DNA of 64,000 bases from Cohnella abietis (GCF_004295585.1 NZ_AP019400.1:897501-961500); one strand, 5' to 3'; numbered from the stretch's first letter, positions 34,098 to 43,078 are shown. Numbers and translations: made by a program. The notes: generated by a model from the sequence alone, not told the origin.

Positions 34098-35609
34098 ATG
34101 GGCGGCGAGCGGATAGGTGTACTTGGGGCAGGAATCGGCGGATTAATTGCAGCGATCTATTTGGCACAAGCGGGATATCAAGTAACTATCCTAGAGAAGG
34201 CTGCTTACGCAGGGGGTAGTGCTGGTCATTATACTCGTGGTGGGCGAACCTATCCAACTGGGGCAACAATGGCTTATGGACTAGAATCCAATGGGATTTT
34301 TCGCGAATTGTTAGATGAGATTGGCGTGGATATCCATGCTGTTGCTATGGAGCATGCCGTGGATGTCGTTCTCCCTGACCGTACGGTGTCACTCTATCAG
34401 GATCGACAGCTATGGGAACAGGAGCTAGCTGCTGTATTCCACGAGCGGTCGGACTCCGTGCTACGCTTCTGGAGGGAGCTTTCTCAGGTAGCGGAGCAGG
34501 TAATTGCAGTTACTAGATCCCGGGTTGCTTTTCCTCTTAACCGACTTTACCAGCTCGGTAGCTTCCCTAAGCTCATTCTCCGCAAGCCAATTAAGCTGCT
34601 GCGACTAGCTCCTTACAGCCTACAAACAGTTGAAGACTTACTTCGTAAGCATGGCTTAAGTGACTATACTGTTTTTCGCTCCTTCCTGAATGCTCAGCTA
34701 GTCGATGCCGCTCAGACGGATTGTAAGCATGCAGCTCTTCTGCCCTCGGCGCTTGCACTGGATATTTATCGCTATGGAAGCTTTGCCATTGAGGGAGGCT
34801 TCGGTGGTCTTGTTGAGAAATTGGAGGAGCGATTTATTCAGCTTGGAGGGCAGCTGCTACATCGTAAGCCGGTGACAGAGATGCGTTATGAGAGTAAGCA
34901 GTGGCTAATTAGCAGTAGAACACAGGAGTACGTATTTGACACAATCGTTAACGCAACGGGCCTCCAATGGGACGGAAAAGCATTAGTCGAAGCTGAGACG
35001 ATTGAGGGCTGGGGAGCTTTCAGAATTGATGCTATCGTATCGGAGGAACTGACTAATCAGCTGCATCAAACATTAACGAAATTAGGGCATCCGTTTGCTT
35101 GGCAGATCGTTCCAACTCAAGATCAGAAGCTGCTTCCGGAGAGTAATGGCCCCGTATATGTGACCGCTCATCCTGCCGCTAATGATGATAATCAGGAACG
35201 CGCTAGGGAGATTCTGCTCACCATTTCAGTTCATTTACCAGCGAGAGACTGGAAGGGGAAAGAGAAAGCCGATTATAACTTGGCTAAAGAGAGTATGATT
35301 ACGGCAATCGTGAGTGAGGTCGAGAAGGTTTATCCAGAATTTCGTCAGCATTTAATACATATACAGGCTGGAACACCAACGACTTATAAGAAGTATGTCG
35401 GTAAAAGCCGAGTGGGAGGCTTTCCACTTACCGTCCGTAATGCCATTCGTAAGCCTAGTGGCAGTAAGGGAGCTCATCCGGCGTTAGTGTTTGCAGGCGA
35501 GCAAGTATTCCCCGGGCCCGGAACACTCTCAGCAGCGCTAAGCGGATTTTATGCAGCCCGTGCGGTAATGGGACGGAACCCAAATAAGGCTAGGAGGATT
35601 AACCGATGA
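34098..35609 (+). CDS. CrtI-like FAD-dependent oxidoreductase
   Basis: The 503-residue protein begins with a dinucleotide-binding motif (IGVLGAGIGGLIAAIYLAQAGYQVTILEKAAYAGGSAG) and ends with VFAGEQVFPGPGTLSAALSGFYAARAV, as in phytoene desaturase/amine-oxidase-like flavoproteins. The substrate is unknown; family members act on carotenoids and other polyprenoids. ATG 34098 follows AAGGA. It ends four bases into the start of the next gene and sits 35 bases after the iron-binding gene, so it may still be part of that unit. Confidence 0.82.
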   Translation: MGGERIGVLGAGIGGLIAAIYLAQAGYQVTILEKAAYAGGSAGHYTRGGRTYPTGATMAYGLESNGIFRELLDEIGVDIHAVAMEHAVDVVLPDRTVSLYQDRQLWEQELAAVFHERSDSVLRFWRELSQVAEQVIAVTRSRVAFPLNRLYQLGSFPKLILRKPIKLLRLAPYSLQTVEDLLRKHGLSDYTVFRSFLNAQLVDAAQTDCKHAALLPSALALDIYRYGSFAIEGGFGGLVEKLEERFIQLGGQLLHRKPVTEMRYESKQWLISSRTQEYVFDTIVNATGLQWDGKALVEAETIEGWGAFRIDAIVSEELTNQLHQTLTKLGHPFAWQIVPTQDQKLLPESNGPVYVTAHPAANDDNQERAREILLTISVHLPARDWKGKEKADYNLAKESMITAIVSEVEKVYPEFRQHLIHIQAGTPTTYKKYVGKSRVGGFPLTVRNAIRKPSGSKGAHPALVFAGEQVFPGPGTLSAALSGFYAARAVMGRNPNKARRINR

Positions 35610-36232
35610 ACTTGTTTCAGATGAAATCGACTACAGATGGGGTCAATCGCATGGCGGCTTACCTCGAGCATAACTATGTAAGTATTGGCTGGTCAGGCTT
35701 AGGCGACTTGGAAAATTCGAGCAGGGAGGAATTGAAGGAGCGCTTAGCTAGTGTCTATAATGTTCATGGCCAAGAGCTAGAAGCTGCATTGGAGGAGGTT
35801 AGCACCTTCGTACATGACATGACGGATGGAGATTATGTCATAGTTGGCGATGAGGACGAGGTGCATTTGGGTGATCTAGGTGATTATTTTTATGTAGGCA
35901 GTCTTGAAGCTGAAGAAGTAGATGGGAGTCATAGGAGAGGAGTAACTTGGTTAAAGAGTCTTCCTCGCTTAGAGCTGAAAGGCGAGCTGCAGCATTTGCT
36001 CAACCATTCTAGCAACGTATCGAGATTTGGTTTGCCCGTTACCTCCACTTTAATAGAAAGCTGGTTATCTAAGTCATTGGAAGAAACGGGAAATCAGATG
36101 CGAGTCGACCCGAAGCTTGTTGAGGAAGCGCTCCATATACTAAGTCAGGCTATGCGCAGTGAGGACATGGATCGTCGGGAACGGGCTGCAATAGCCATAT
36201 TACAATATGCACAGCCCCGTCTTAATATTTAA
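35606..36232 (+). CDS. PUA/EVE-like (McrB-N-type) domain protein
   Basis: The 208-residue protein opens with the pattern NRMAAYLEHNYVSIGWSGLGDLENSS, then FVHDMTDGDYVIVGDEDEVHLGDLGDYFYVG and HRRGVTWLKSLPR, which resembles the PUA-like DNA-recognition domain found at the N-terminus of McrB-type restriction proteins. The rest is helical with no nuclease motif. ATG 35606 overlaps the CrtI-like stop (ATGA). It could be a modified-base reader; this is based on motif resemblance only. It converges with, and overlaps by 11 bases, the gene on the minus strand. Confidence 0.68.
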   Translation: MNLFQMKSTTDGVNRMAAYLEHNYVSIGWSGLGDLENSSREELKERLASVYNVHGQELEAALEEVSTFVHDMTDGDYVIVGDEDEVHLGDLGDYFYVGSLEAEEVDGSHRRGVTWLKSLPRLELKGELQHLLNHSSNVSRFGLPVTSTLIESWLSKSLEETGNQMRVDPKLVEEALHILSQAMRSEDMDRRERAAIAILQYAQPRLNI

Positions 36233-37340
36233 GAGTTATACGAAGAAGCTTGTCGTTAGTTCCGGACCGGGTATAGTTTTCATACGTATAACTGACGCCA
36301 GAGAGCCCCTTCTGGGCGGCGAAAGCTTTTTTCATGTCGGACATAAGGGTGGCCCCTCTTGTATATCGAATAACCAATTCCTTCTGGCGTTTGCTTACCG
36401 CTGCGGTGATTTTGTCTGTTAGACTCTTTAAGCTTGTTGCTGTATAGGCGTCGGTGAGATAGAGATAACCCAACTGCTCGTATAGCTTATTATAGAAGGC
36501 TGCCTTGGACGAATCTTTTTTGGCTAGCGAGCTTAGTGTCTGATCGTACGAAGTTACAGCTTTAGGATAAAGGGAGGACCTTTCCCATCTGTGGTCTTTC
36601 TCAATCTGAGCATCCGTTAAATTGTAATAGCTATAATCCACTCTACCTTTAACATCTGGCACGGGATCATCCCAAGTCGTGTCAAGATGGTACCACTTGC
36701 CGTCTAGCTGGACTAGGTTCCAGGTATGAGCAATCCCTCGCGACGTGCCTTCAACGATTTTCACCGGAATACCAGCCTGATTCATCATCTCATAGGTCAG
36801 GACAGCGTAGCCTTGACAGACGGTTTTGCCGTTAACAAGACCATCATAAGCAGAGTGCGCGATGAGGCGGGTATCATAAGCGACGCGAGTAACAATCCAG
36901 TCGTGAATGGCTTTAACCTTCTGATGATCATTCATCCCACGGGTCAAAATTTGATCCAGTGTTTTGGCAACTATTTTCTTAACCTCATTCGTCTGAGCTA
37001 AGGTTTCCCAATAGGTAAACTGGAAAGTTATATTTGCTGTATCGTCCTCTATAGTAGCATCGTAACCAAAGGTCTTAACCGTATAATGCATATAATCGTC
37101 TGATTGAACGGCTGCGTTCAAAGTGTCTCGTATATTCTGCTTTAGAGTAGCTCTTGGTGCGGAATAAGTGACAGTAAGTGAGCTGAGACGCTCATTTAGC
37201 GCATCTATAATTTCTTGCTGAAGCTCATCCTGTGATGTCGAGCTTTCTGCTGCTCGTACTATTGAGGGCTTGAATTCTGCTGTAATGTAGCTAGTCCCTA
37301 ATAGAACTGCACATGCGAGTAAAATTGATCTTATATTCAC
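36222..37340 (-). CDS. Secreted transglutaminase-like protein under c-di-GMP riboswitch
   Basis: The 372-residue protein has a signal peptide at 1-30. Residues about 145-245 are a transglutaminase-like cysteine protease fold with the full triad: GKTVCQGYAVLTYEM (Cys), GIAHTWNLVQLDGKWYHLD (His) and DTTWDDP (Asp). The N- and C-terminal parts are extra helical/beta regions. GTG 37340 follows GAAGGAGG. The leader holds a c-di-GMP-I aptamer and a terminator, so expression is linked to the motile-sessile switch; a role in surface cross-linking or wall remodelling is inferred. Confidence 0.88.
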   Translation of the reverse strand: MNIRSILLACAVLLGTSYITAEFKPSIVRAAESSTSQDELQQEIIDALNERLSSLTVTYSAPRATLKQNIRDTLNAAVQSDDYMHYTVKTFGYDATIEDDTANITFQFTYWETLAQTNEVKKIVAKTLDQILTRGMNDHQKVKAIHDWIVTRVAYDTRLIAHSAYDGLVNGKTVCQGYAVLTYEMMNQAGIPVKIVEGTSRGIAHTWNLVQLDGKWYHLDTTWDDPVPDVKGRVDYSYYNLTDAQIEKDHRWERSSLYPKAVTSYDQTLSSLAKKDSSKAAFYNKLYEQLGYLYLTDAYTATSLKSLTDKITAAVSKRQKELVIRYTRGATLMSDMKKAFAAQKGLSGVSYTYENYTRSGTNDKLLRITLKY

Positions 37341-37378
37341 AGTGACCTAACCTCCTTCATACGGGTTAAAAATAAAAC

Positions 37379-37403
37379 AAAAAAGACTCTATTTCCAGAG
37401 TCT
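37379..37403 (-). terminator. Riboswitch-controlled terminator
   Basis: On the minus strand AGACTCT and AGAGTCT form a 7-bp stem with a 6-nt loop followed by TTTTTT, between the aptamer and the GTG start. Confidence 0.82.
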
Positions 37404-37423
37404 GCCGCGTGTGGAATATTCGT

Positions 37424-37500
37424 GGCAGCCCGGCGGTCGTAACCTTGATGGTCTGTAGATCCGTAGCTTTGCGTCCTAGCGTTTCCACTAGTTTGCCTTT
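37424..37500 (-). ncRNA. c-di-GMP-I riboswitch (GEMM)
   Basis: On the minus strand the region begins GGCAAAC, contains the hallmark GGACGCAAAGCTACGG, then a second stem ending GCCGGGCTGCC that closes P1. These are the conserved core of GEMM class I aptamers: the CGCAAAGC tetraloop-like motif with its receptor. It lies 84 bases upstream of the transglutaminase start and is followed by a terminator, so it acts at transcription. It points away from the chemoreceptor gene, which is on the other strand. Confidence 0.92.
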
Positions 37501-37697
37501 TATAGTTATTGCTTGCAATATACCACAATAAACGAACTATTTCGAGCAAATAGTATTTATGAATTCATTCACACAATTGACTCATAACGATATAAAACCT
37601 TTTTTTAATTGTGACAATCGTTTGGTTTTTCAGTTCAAACCCCTTATATTTAGGTATATATAACCAAACAATAGAGGCTAAGCAGCATGGAGGGAAT

Positions 37698-39461
37698 ATG
37701 ATGGGATCACAAAAGGTTGGAAAGAGGCTTAAGATTACTATACGGAGAAAGCTTTTATTCGTATGTTCTTTGCTTATGGTTGTTCCTATTCTTGTTTTAG
37801 GAGGAGTAACCTACATCCAAATAACGAAAGAGACGACCACTCTGCTAGAGAACGGGCTGAAGAACAGCGTAGAGATGGCCGGTGAGGTATTAACCTCCTT
37901 GAACAATTCCGTCCGTAACGGGTCCATGACTTTGGAGGAAGCGCAGGAAAGTTTACGAGTAATTCTTTTGGGTGATAAACAGAAGGATGGACAACGCACA
38001 ATTAATAAAGCGATCGATTTGGGAGAGAACGGTTATTTCTTCATTCTTGATGAAAAGGGAACCCTATTGGCGCATCCTAAGCTTGAGGGACAGAATATAT
38101 GGGATAAAGAGGCCTCTGATGGGACTTACTACATACAGGACATGGTGAAAGCTGCGAAAAATGGCGGAGGATTTACGCATTATGACTGGCCTCTCCCGGA
38201 ATCCACAAAGGAAGCAAGTAAAGTTGTGTTTGCGAATTTATCTCCCGAGTGGGGATGGGTTATTGCAGCGGGTTCTTATGAGCAGGATTATAACGGTGTT
38301 CAGAAGAGTATTATGAAAACAATGGTCATTACGCTCGGAATTTGTTTGCTAATAGGAAGCAGCATTCTAACGTTCTTTGCCCTTCATATCTCGCGACCTA
38401 TTATACGAATTTCAGAGCAAGCGCAACGTATGGCAGATGGAGACTTAAGTGGGGAGGATGTTATTGTCACAAGCAAGGATGAGGTTGGATTGCTTACTGC
38501 CTCATTCAACAGCTTGAATAACAATCTCAAGGAGCTCGCTGGTAACCAACTGTTAAGCGCCAATGCTTTGGCATCATCCTCTGCTCGGTTATCGAATATT
38601 ATCGGAGAGACAGTGCAAGCCGTTCACCAGTCTTCGCAATCTCTTTCTGAGCTTGCTATTAACAATGAAACACAAGCAGTTAGCATTGAGGAAACCTCTA
38701 GGGCAATGGAAGAGATGACGGACGGTATAGGGCGCATTGCCTCTTCCTCCACAACGACATTCGAAGCATCAGCGGCGACGTTAGAAGAAGCGGAAGCAGG
38801 TAATGAGCTCATTATGCAATCCTCTGCACAGATGAAGTCAGTGAGCCGAACAGTCGCTGATCTCAGTGCAGTCATTCATCAGCTCAACGAACGTTCCCAC
38901 CAAATAGGTGAGATTGCTGTAGCGATCAGGGATATTTCCTCACAGACGAATCTTCTGGCTCTGAACGCTTCAATAGAAGCAGCCAGAGCGGGAGAGCACG
39001 GCAAAGGCTTCGCCGTCGTCGCTAGTGAAATTCGTAAGCTCGCCGAGCGCTCTGATGAATCCGCAGCACAGGTAACTGAGCTGATCGAACATATCGTCGA
39101 GGATATTACAGATGCAGGCTTAGCTATGCAGAAGGGTGAGCATGAGGTAGTAGCAGGGGCAGCCTCCATTAATCTAACAGGAGAAGCTTTTGCTCGAATT
39201 CTTGAGGCGACTCGTAGTGTCGTAGGTCAAGCTGAGGAAGCATCGGCTGCGGCAGAGGAGATGTCAGCCAGCGCTCAGGAAATTTCAGCGTCATTGCAGC
39301 AGATGGAAAGTGTTTCATCGAAATCCTCAGGAGCGGCAAATAGTATATCGGCAGTATCTGAGGAGCAGCTGGCTTCCTTGGAGGAAATCTCAGCGTCGGC
39401 CAACAATCTAACCCAAATGTCGGACAATATGAAGCAGCTATCCAATAAATTCAAGATTTAG
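37698..39461 (+). CDS. Methyl-accepting chemotaxis protein with Cache sensor
   Basis: The 587-residue receptor has a first membrane segment near 18-38, a single-Cache (sCache_2) domain near 45-210 ([23 protein letters not shown] and [14 protein letters not shown]), a second segment near 220-240, a HAMP domain, and a C-terminal signalling domain whose hairpin tip is [36 protein letters not shown] 37698/37701 with GGAGGG upstream is chosen over the frame from 37611. Cache domains usually bind small carboxylates or amino acids. Confidence 0.94.
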   Translation: MMGSQKVGKRLKITIRRKLLFVCSLLMVVPILVLGGVTYIQITKETTTLLENGLKNSVEMAGEVLTSLNNSVRNGSMTLEEAQESLRVILLGDKQKDGQRTINKAIDLGENGYFFILDEKGTLLAHPKLEGQNIWDKEASDGTYYIQDMVKAAKNGGGFTHYDWPLPESTKEASKVVFANLSPEWGWVIAAGSYEQDYNGVQKSIMKTMVITLGICLLIGSSILTFFALHISRPIIRISEQAQRMADGDLSGEDVIVTSKDEVGLLTASFNSLNNNLKELAGNQLLSANALASSSARLSNIIGETVQAVHQSSQSLSELAINNETQAVSIEETSRAMEEMTDGIGRIASSSTTTFEASAATLEEAEAGNELIMQSSAQMKSVSRTVADLSAVIHQLNERSHQIGEIAVAIRDISSQTNLLALNASIEAARAGEHGKGFAVVASEIRKLAERSDESAAQVTELIEHIVEDITDAGLAMQKGEHEVVAGAASINLTGEAFARILEATRSVVGQAEEASAAAEEMSASAQEISASLQQMESVSSKSSGAANSISAVSEEQLASLEEISASANNLTQMSDNMKQLSNKFKI

Positions 39462-39509
39462 CTTGGAAGCACCGTCAACATTAACAGGTTCACGAAGGGG
39501 AGAACGATT

Positions 39510-40853
39510 GTGACTCGAGTGTATGGTATTCCAACCTCACGGACAGCCAATTTCATCAAGTTTCAACGGGACCCCCTTGGGTTTCTGGTAGATGCATTGC
39601 CAATGGGTGATGTTGTATCGTTGAGGACTAGCTCGTTGCGCCCTACTTTTGTTGTGAATTCACCTGATTTTGTCCAAGAAATTCTTGTGCATCAAGAGCA
39701 GCATTTCCGCAAGGGGAGAAGCTCTAACGTTCTGCGCAGAACCATTGGGGACGGTCTTCTAACCTCAGAGCATTCGGTTCATAAGCAGCAGAAGAAATAT
39801 TTAATACCCGTATTCTATAAGGAACGCATTCAGACTTATGCTCAGATTGTTCGGGATGAAACCTTGCGACTTGCGGATTCTCTTGAGGAGGGGCAGCCTG
39901 TTCCGATGCATGAGATTATGATGCAGCTGACGCTGGGAATTATCGCGCGTAGCTTGTTCAACACCGAGCTTGCTGGAGACAAGGCTGAGCTTGCGGAAGC
40001 GGTGGATGTGACCATTCGTCAGAGTGCGGGTACTATCTTTTCACCTATTATTTTACCCTTCTCTGTTCCAACGCCAGGTAATGTCAGGCATAAACGGGCT
40101 ATTCGGACTTTGGAGGCCATGATATATGAGACGATATCGAAGGCAAAACAAGACCCAGAAGCTTATGCGGACACCATGCTGGGGCTATTGCTCGATACGA
40201 AGGATGAGTCAGGGGGCTCTCTGAGCGACCAAGAAATTCGTGATCAGATGATGACGATGCTGTTAGCTGGACATGAGACGACGGCCAATGCTCTAGTATG
40301 GGCTTGGTACTGTCTGGAGCGTACTCCGGACGCATTGCATCGCATGTATGCGGAGCTGAATCAGATTAGAGAGAAGGAAGAGCAGTCTGGCCAGCAACTG
40401 ACTGCTTATGAGCATTATCGGGAGATGAGCTTCACTAAGCAGATCGTGCAAGAGACGCTTCGACTGTATCCTCCAGCGTGGGCAATTCTTCGGGAATCAA
40501 ACCGTGCGTTGGATATGTTGGGGGATCATTTTCCGAACAATAGCAGCTTTCTAATCAGTCCCTATGCAATCCATCGGAATGACAAGGTGTTCGGTGATGC
40601 TTCCTCATTCCGCCCAGACCGGTTTGATGGTGGGGTGTCTCAATGGGCTCGATTTGCTTATTTTCCGTTCGGAGGTGGCTCCAGGGGATGCATTGGCTCG
40701 CAGTTTGCCTTACTCGAAGCCGGTCTCATTATGGGCACACTTGCTGAAAAATTTGAGTTCACATCCTCTCCCGGACAAGGTGAGGCCATACCAGAGCCCC
40801 TAGTATCCCTGCGCATAAAAAATGGTCGGTGGATGGTGCCGAAGCGTAGGTAG
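39510..40853 (+). CDS. Cytochrome P450
   Basis: The 447-residue enzyme has the I-helix motif AGHETTANAL, the ExxR motif in QETLRLYPPAW, and the heme-binding loop PFGGGSRGCIGSQFALLEA with Cys394 as the thiolate ligand. This is a soluble bacterial class, likely fed by ferredoxin or flavodoxin. GTG 39510 follows AAGGGGAG. No redox partner is adjacent. Substrate may be a fatty acid or a secondary metabolite; the sequence does not tell. Confidence 0.93.
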   Translation: MTRVYGIPTSRTANFIKFQRDPLGFLVDALPMGDVVSLRTSSLRPTFVVNSPDFVQEILVHQEQHFRKGRSSNVLRRTIGDGLLTSEHSVHKQQKKYLIPVFYKERIQTYAQIVRDETLRLADSLEEGQPVPMHEIMMQLTLGIIARSLFNTELAGDKAELAEAVDVTIRQSAGTIFSPIILPFSVPTPGNVRHKRAIRTLEAMIYETISKAKQDPEAYADTMLGLLLDTKDESGGSLSDQEIRDQMMTMLLAGHETTANALVWAWYCLERTPDALHRMYAELNQIREKEEQSGQQLTAYEHYREMSFTKQIVQETLRLYPPAWAILRESNRALDMLGDHFPNNSSFLISPYAIHRNDKVFGDASSFRPDRFDGGVSQWARFAYFPFGGGSRGCIGSQFALLEAGLIMGTLAEKFEFTSSPGQGEAIPEPLVSLRIKNGRWMVPKRR

Positions 40854-40876
40854 TGGGGCAGCGGGTGAGTGGTAAC

Positions 40877-40991
40877 GGATAAGATAAGTGGATAAACGAT
40901 ACCGGTGATGGCAGTGGATAAGCAGCAAAGTTAAAGGGTAGCGGATAAACAGTAACTGTCCCTGCATTGGATGATGAGTAGTAGTGGATTC
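40877..40991. repeat. Degenerate GTGGATAA-type repeat between P450 and XRE genes
   Basis: GGATAA occurs at 40877, 40890, 40916 and 40943, with degenerate copies GGATGA at 40970 and GGATTC at 40986, spaced by about 13 or 26-27 bases. An inverted repeat AGTAACTGT (40952-40960) / ACAGTTACT (40992-41000) overlaps its end. No protein-coding frame or RNA family was recognised in it. Confidence 0.5.
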
Positions 40992-41036
40992 ACAGTTACT
41001 ATGTCGGCATCGTTATCCGCAATGGCTTTAATTAGC

Positions 41037-41405
41037 CTAGCGTGAGCTGTCAGTCGAATATTTATCGTGCTCTCCTAATATCTCCCGCACGACATTCCGC
41101 ACCATTTTTACCTGATCAGGCATCTGGTTTCTCAAGGTTGTTAGAATTTCCTGCAAATCAGATTCGGACTCTGTACGCTTCTCTTCTTCATCAAGATAGG
41201 TAAACAATTGTGCTATACTCACGTCTAATGCGGCGGAGATCTTAGCGAGATTAAGGAGGGAGATATTTTTCTCTCCTCTTTCAATCTGTCCAATATAGGA
41301 ATAATGAAAGCCACCCTTCTCCCCCAGCAGCTCCTGCGACATGTCACGTTCTTTCCTGAGGCTTCGAATACGTTTCCCCACGAGCTTAAGAATATTGATT
41401 TCCAT
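41037..41405 (-). CDS. XRE-family regulator (restriction-controller-like)
   Basis: The 122-residue protein has a Cro/C1 HTH at about 8-65: KRIRSLRKERDMSQELLGEKGGFHYSYIGQIERGEKNISLLNLAKISAALDV. It resembles the regulator at 12002, sharing the SYIGxIERGExN(I/V) region. The tail is acidic and helical. The start is uncertain: ATG 41405 is chosen; the frame can start at GTG 41417, which overlaps the GAGGTG site. It is divergent from the LytTR gene with about 295 bases between them. Confidence 0.78.
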   Translation of the reverse strand: MEINILKLVGKRIRSLRKERDMSQELLGEKGGFHYSYIGQIERGEKNISLLNLAKISAALDVSIAQLFTYLDEEEKRTESESDLQEILTTLRNQMPDQVKMVRNVVREILGEHDKYSTDSSR

Positions 41406-41572
41406 CCTATTTTTCACACCTCTTTAATTAAGGCAATTATTAATAACGTTAAGCTATGTATGTGTACATAAAGGTGCTTGTAGTGCAGTAAAACTCAGCT
41501 CTGATTAAAGTGTAGAGAAACGGCTGAAGGGAATGAATGAGTCGATGAATATAGTTTTTGATAAAAATAGTA

Positions 41573-41651
41573 TTCATTGATATTATTTAAAGCTATAATT
41601 AAGATGTTAAGTTATTAATGGGCTGAATTATGGTGTTCATTAATATCATTT
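41573..41651 (+). promoter_or_regulatory. Direct repeat upstream of the LytTR gene (candidate regulator site)
   Basis: TTCATTGATATTATTT (41573) and TTCATTAATATCATTT (41636) match at 14 of 16 positions and are 63 bases apart, six helical turns. LytTR proteins bind direct repeats, so autoregulation is plausible. The rest of the 41406-41700 gap is AT-rich with no other structure seen. Confidence 0.4.
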
Positions 41652-41700
41652 CCGATGGTACGGATTGTATTCTATGTCACTTGAGAATGAGGGAAGAGTG

Positions 41701-42033
41701 ATGCTGTTACCGATGCTGAATACAAAAGGGGACTTCTGTTTGTTGGATGCGCAGAACATTGTTTATTTGCAGACCAACGGGGCAGGGGAACTAGCTATCT
41801 ATTCCTATGATGAAAAATATAGAGTGTTATCCAAGGTGAAGGATTGGACTTTGCTGCTGCAAGATGCGGGGTTTATCCGGATAGACCGAGGGACAGTTGT
41901 GAACACAAGAAGTATTGAGGCCTTTGACGCGGACTTAAATGTGATAAAGCTGAGGACAAGCAACGGGGGACTATGGGTGCCTGTTTCCCGCAAAATGAAT
42001 CAGGAAGTAGCGAATCATTTTCCACAAAAATAA
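41701..42033 (+). CDS. LytTR-domain DNA-binding protein without receiver domain
   Basis: The 110-residue protein is a single LytTR domain: DAQNIVYLQTNGAGELAIYSYDEKYRVLSKVKDW, GFIRIDRGTVVNTRSIEAFDADLNVIKLRTSNGGLWVPVSRKM. ATG 41701 is chosen because GAGGGAAG lies 5 bases upstream; the longer frame from TTG 41665 has no ribosome binding site. There is no phosphoreceiver, as in LytTR regulatory systems that are held by a membrane inhibitor. The next gene encodes a small membrane protein. Confidence 0.85.
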   Translation: MLLPMLNTKGDFCLLDAQNIVYLQTNGAGELAIYSYDEKYRVLSKVKDWTLLLQDAGFIRIDRGTVVNTRSIEAFDADLNVIKLRTSNGGLWVPVSRKMNQEVANHFPQK

Positions 42034-42104
42034 TACACACTAACGTTTAGATTAGTTGAGATTAGTCAAATCTAGTAAAGGAATCAAATTTACTAGAGTA
42101 GGCG

Positions 42105-42389
42105 ATGACAATGCTCTTAACCGGATTAGCAGGAGTGCTAGCTACGGTGGCTGTTATAGTAACAATCCGTACGATGTTATCCTCCTCAATAGGCAAAGTG
42201 TTAGCAATGGTTGTTATGGCAGTAGGAGCAACTTTAGGCGTGACAGTGGATACAATCGCTTTAAGCTCAGGTGTCACAGCGATGACAGCAGCTTCGTTTG
42301 GTATAGTTTGTGGCGCGTCCTTGGTAATCGTGTGCAATAATGCATTACATAAGCGGATAAAGAAAGCCAAATTGGAGCGGCATTTTTGA
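42105..42389 (+). CDS. Small three-helix membrane protein after LytTR
   Basis: The 94-residue protein has three hydrophobic segments (about 3-23, 30-48 and 58-80) and a basic C-terminal tail ALHKRIKKAKLERHF. ATG 42105 (or 42111) has only a weak AGTAGG-type ribosome binding site. Position after a receiver-less LytTR gene suggests a membrane partner, as in HdrRM/BrsRM systems, but no sequence similarity to those inhibitors was visible. Confidence 0.6.
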   Translation: MTMLLTGLAGVLATVAVIVTIRTMLSSSIGKVLAMVVMAVGATLGVTVDTIALSSGVTAMTAASFGIVCGASLVIVCNNALHKRIKKAKLERHF

Positions 42390-42392
42390 TGT

Positions 42393-42508
42393 CTAAGGGA
42401 ATCTCCAAGGGGATTTCTATCGGAATGCTAATGTAACGTCTAAGTTAACTTCTAATGGAGTTTCTATCGGGATGTCTAACTTAACTTCTAAGGTAGATTC
42501 TAACGGTA
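42393..42508. repeat. Degenerate ~36-bp tandem repeat
   Basis: Three degenerate units of the form TCTAAG...TTTCTATCGGNATG lie at 42393, 42442 and 42477, the first two separated by an 11-base insert. No open frame of note is present. Confidence 0.45.
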
Positions 42509-42556
42509 AAAGACACTAACCCAGACAGGGTAGCGCCTTTTATCGTTTTTTTGATA
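42503..42556 (+). terminator. Rho-independent terminator after the LytTR pair
   Basis: ACGGTAAAAG and CTTTTATCGT pair over 10 bp (one G-T) and run into TTTTTTT. Confidence 0.7.
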
Positions 42557-42651
42557 TGGAGCTGCTTCGTTGCGTACTTCAACTTTATACACTAACTGTA
42601 GCCTCGATTAACTAAGCCCACCGAATATTGCCATCCGCGCCGAAAAAACAC

Positions 42652-43078
42652 ACTGAGGGCTACTAAGCTCGTCGCAAAAGCTCATCTGCGGCGAAATAAC
42701 GCACTGAGGGCTACTAAGGGAGCAGCAAAAGCTCATCCGCGTCGGAATAACGCACTGAGGGCTACTAAGATCGCCGTAAAAGCCCATCTTCGTCGGAATA
42801 ACGCACTGAGGGCTACTAAGGGAGCCGCAAAAGCTCATCCTCGGCGAAATAACGCACTGAGGGCTACTAAGATCGTCGCAAAAGCTCATCCGCGCCGGAA
42901 TAACGCACTGAGGGCTACTAAGATCACCGCAAAAGCTCATCTGCAGCGAAATAACGCACTGAGGGCTACTAAGATCGTCGGAAATGCTCATCCGCGTCGG
43001 AATAGCGCACTGAGGGCTACTAAGATCGACGAAATTGCTCATCCGCGGCGGAATAACGCACTGAGGGCTACTAAGTTG
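42652..43078. repeat. 51-bp tandem repeat array, about 8.4 units
   Basis: ACTGAGGGCTACTAAG recurs at 42652, 42703, 42754, 42805, 42856, 42907, 42958, 43009 and 43060, exactly 51 bases apart. The remaining 35 bases of each unit are also related (an AAAGCTCATC core, ending GAATAACGC) but vary in the stretches just after the constant block and before the end. It sits between convergent genes. Because 51 is a multiple of three, one minus-strand frame stays open through the whole array; see the rejected list. Confidence 0.92.

Noticed and set aside
37337..37549. 70-residue minus-strand frame over the riboswitch
   Set aside because: It covers the c-di-GMP aptamer and terminator, which explain the conservation better than a protein would.
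37611..37697. Extended start of the chemoreceptor gene
   Set aside because: No ribosome binding site is present at 37611, while GGAGGG lies just before 37698/37701 and the shorter form gives the normal N-terminal anchor position.
42652..43078. CRISPR array
   Set aside because: The parts between the constant blocks are related to one another rather than unique, the period is exact, and no cas gene is in view. The same holds for the 52-bp array.
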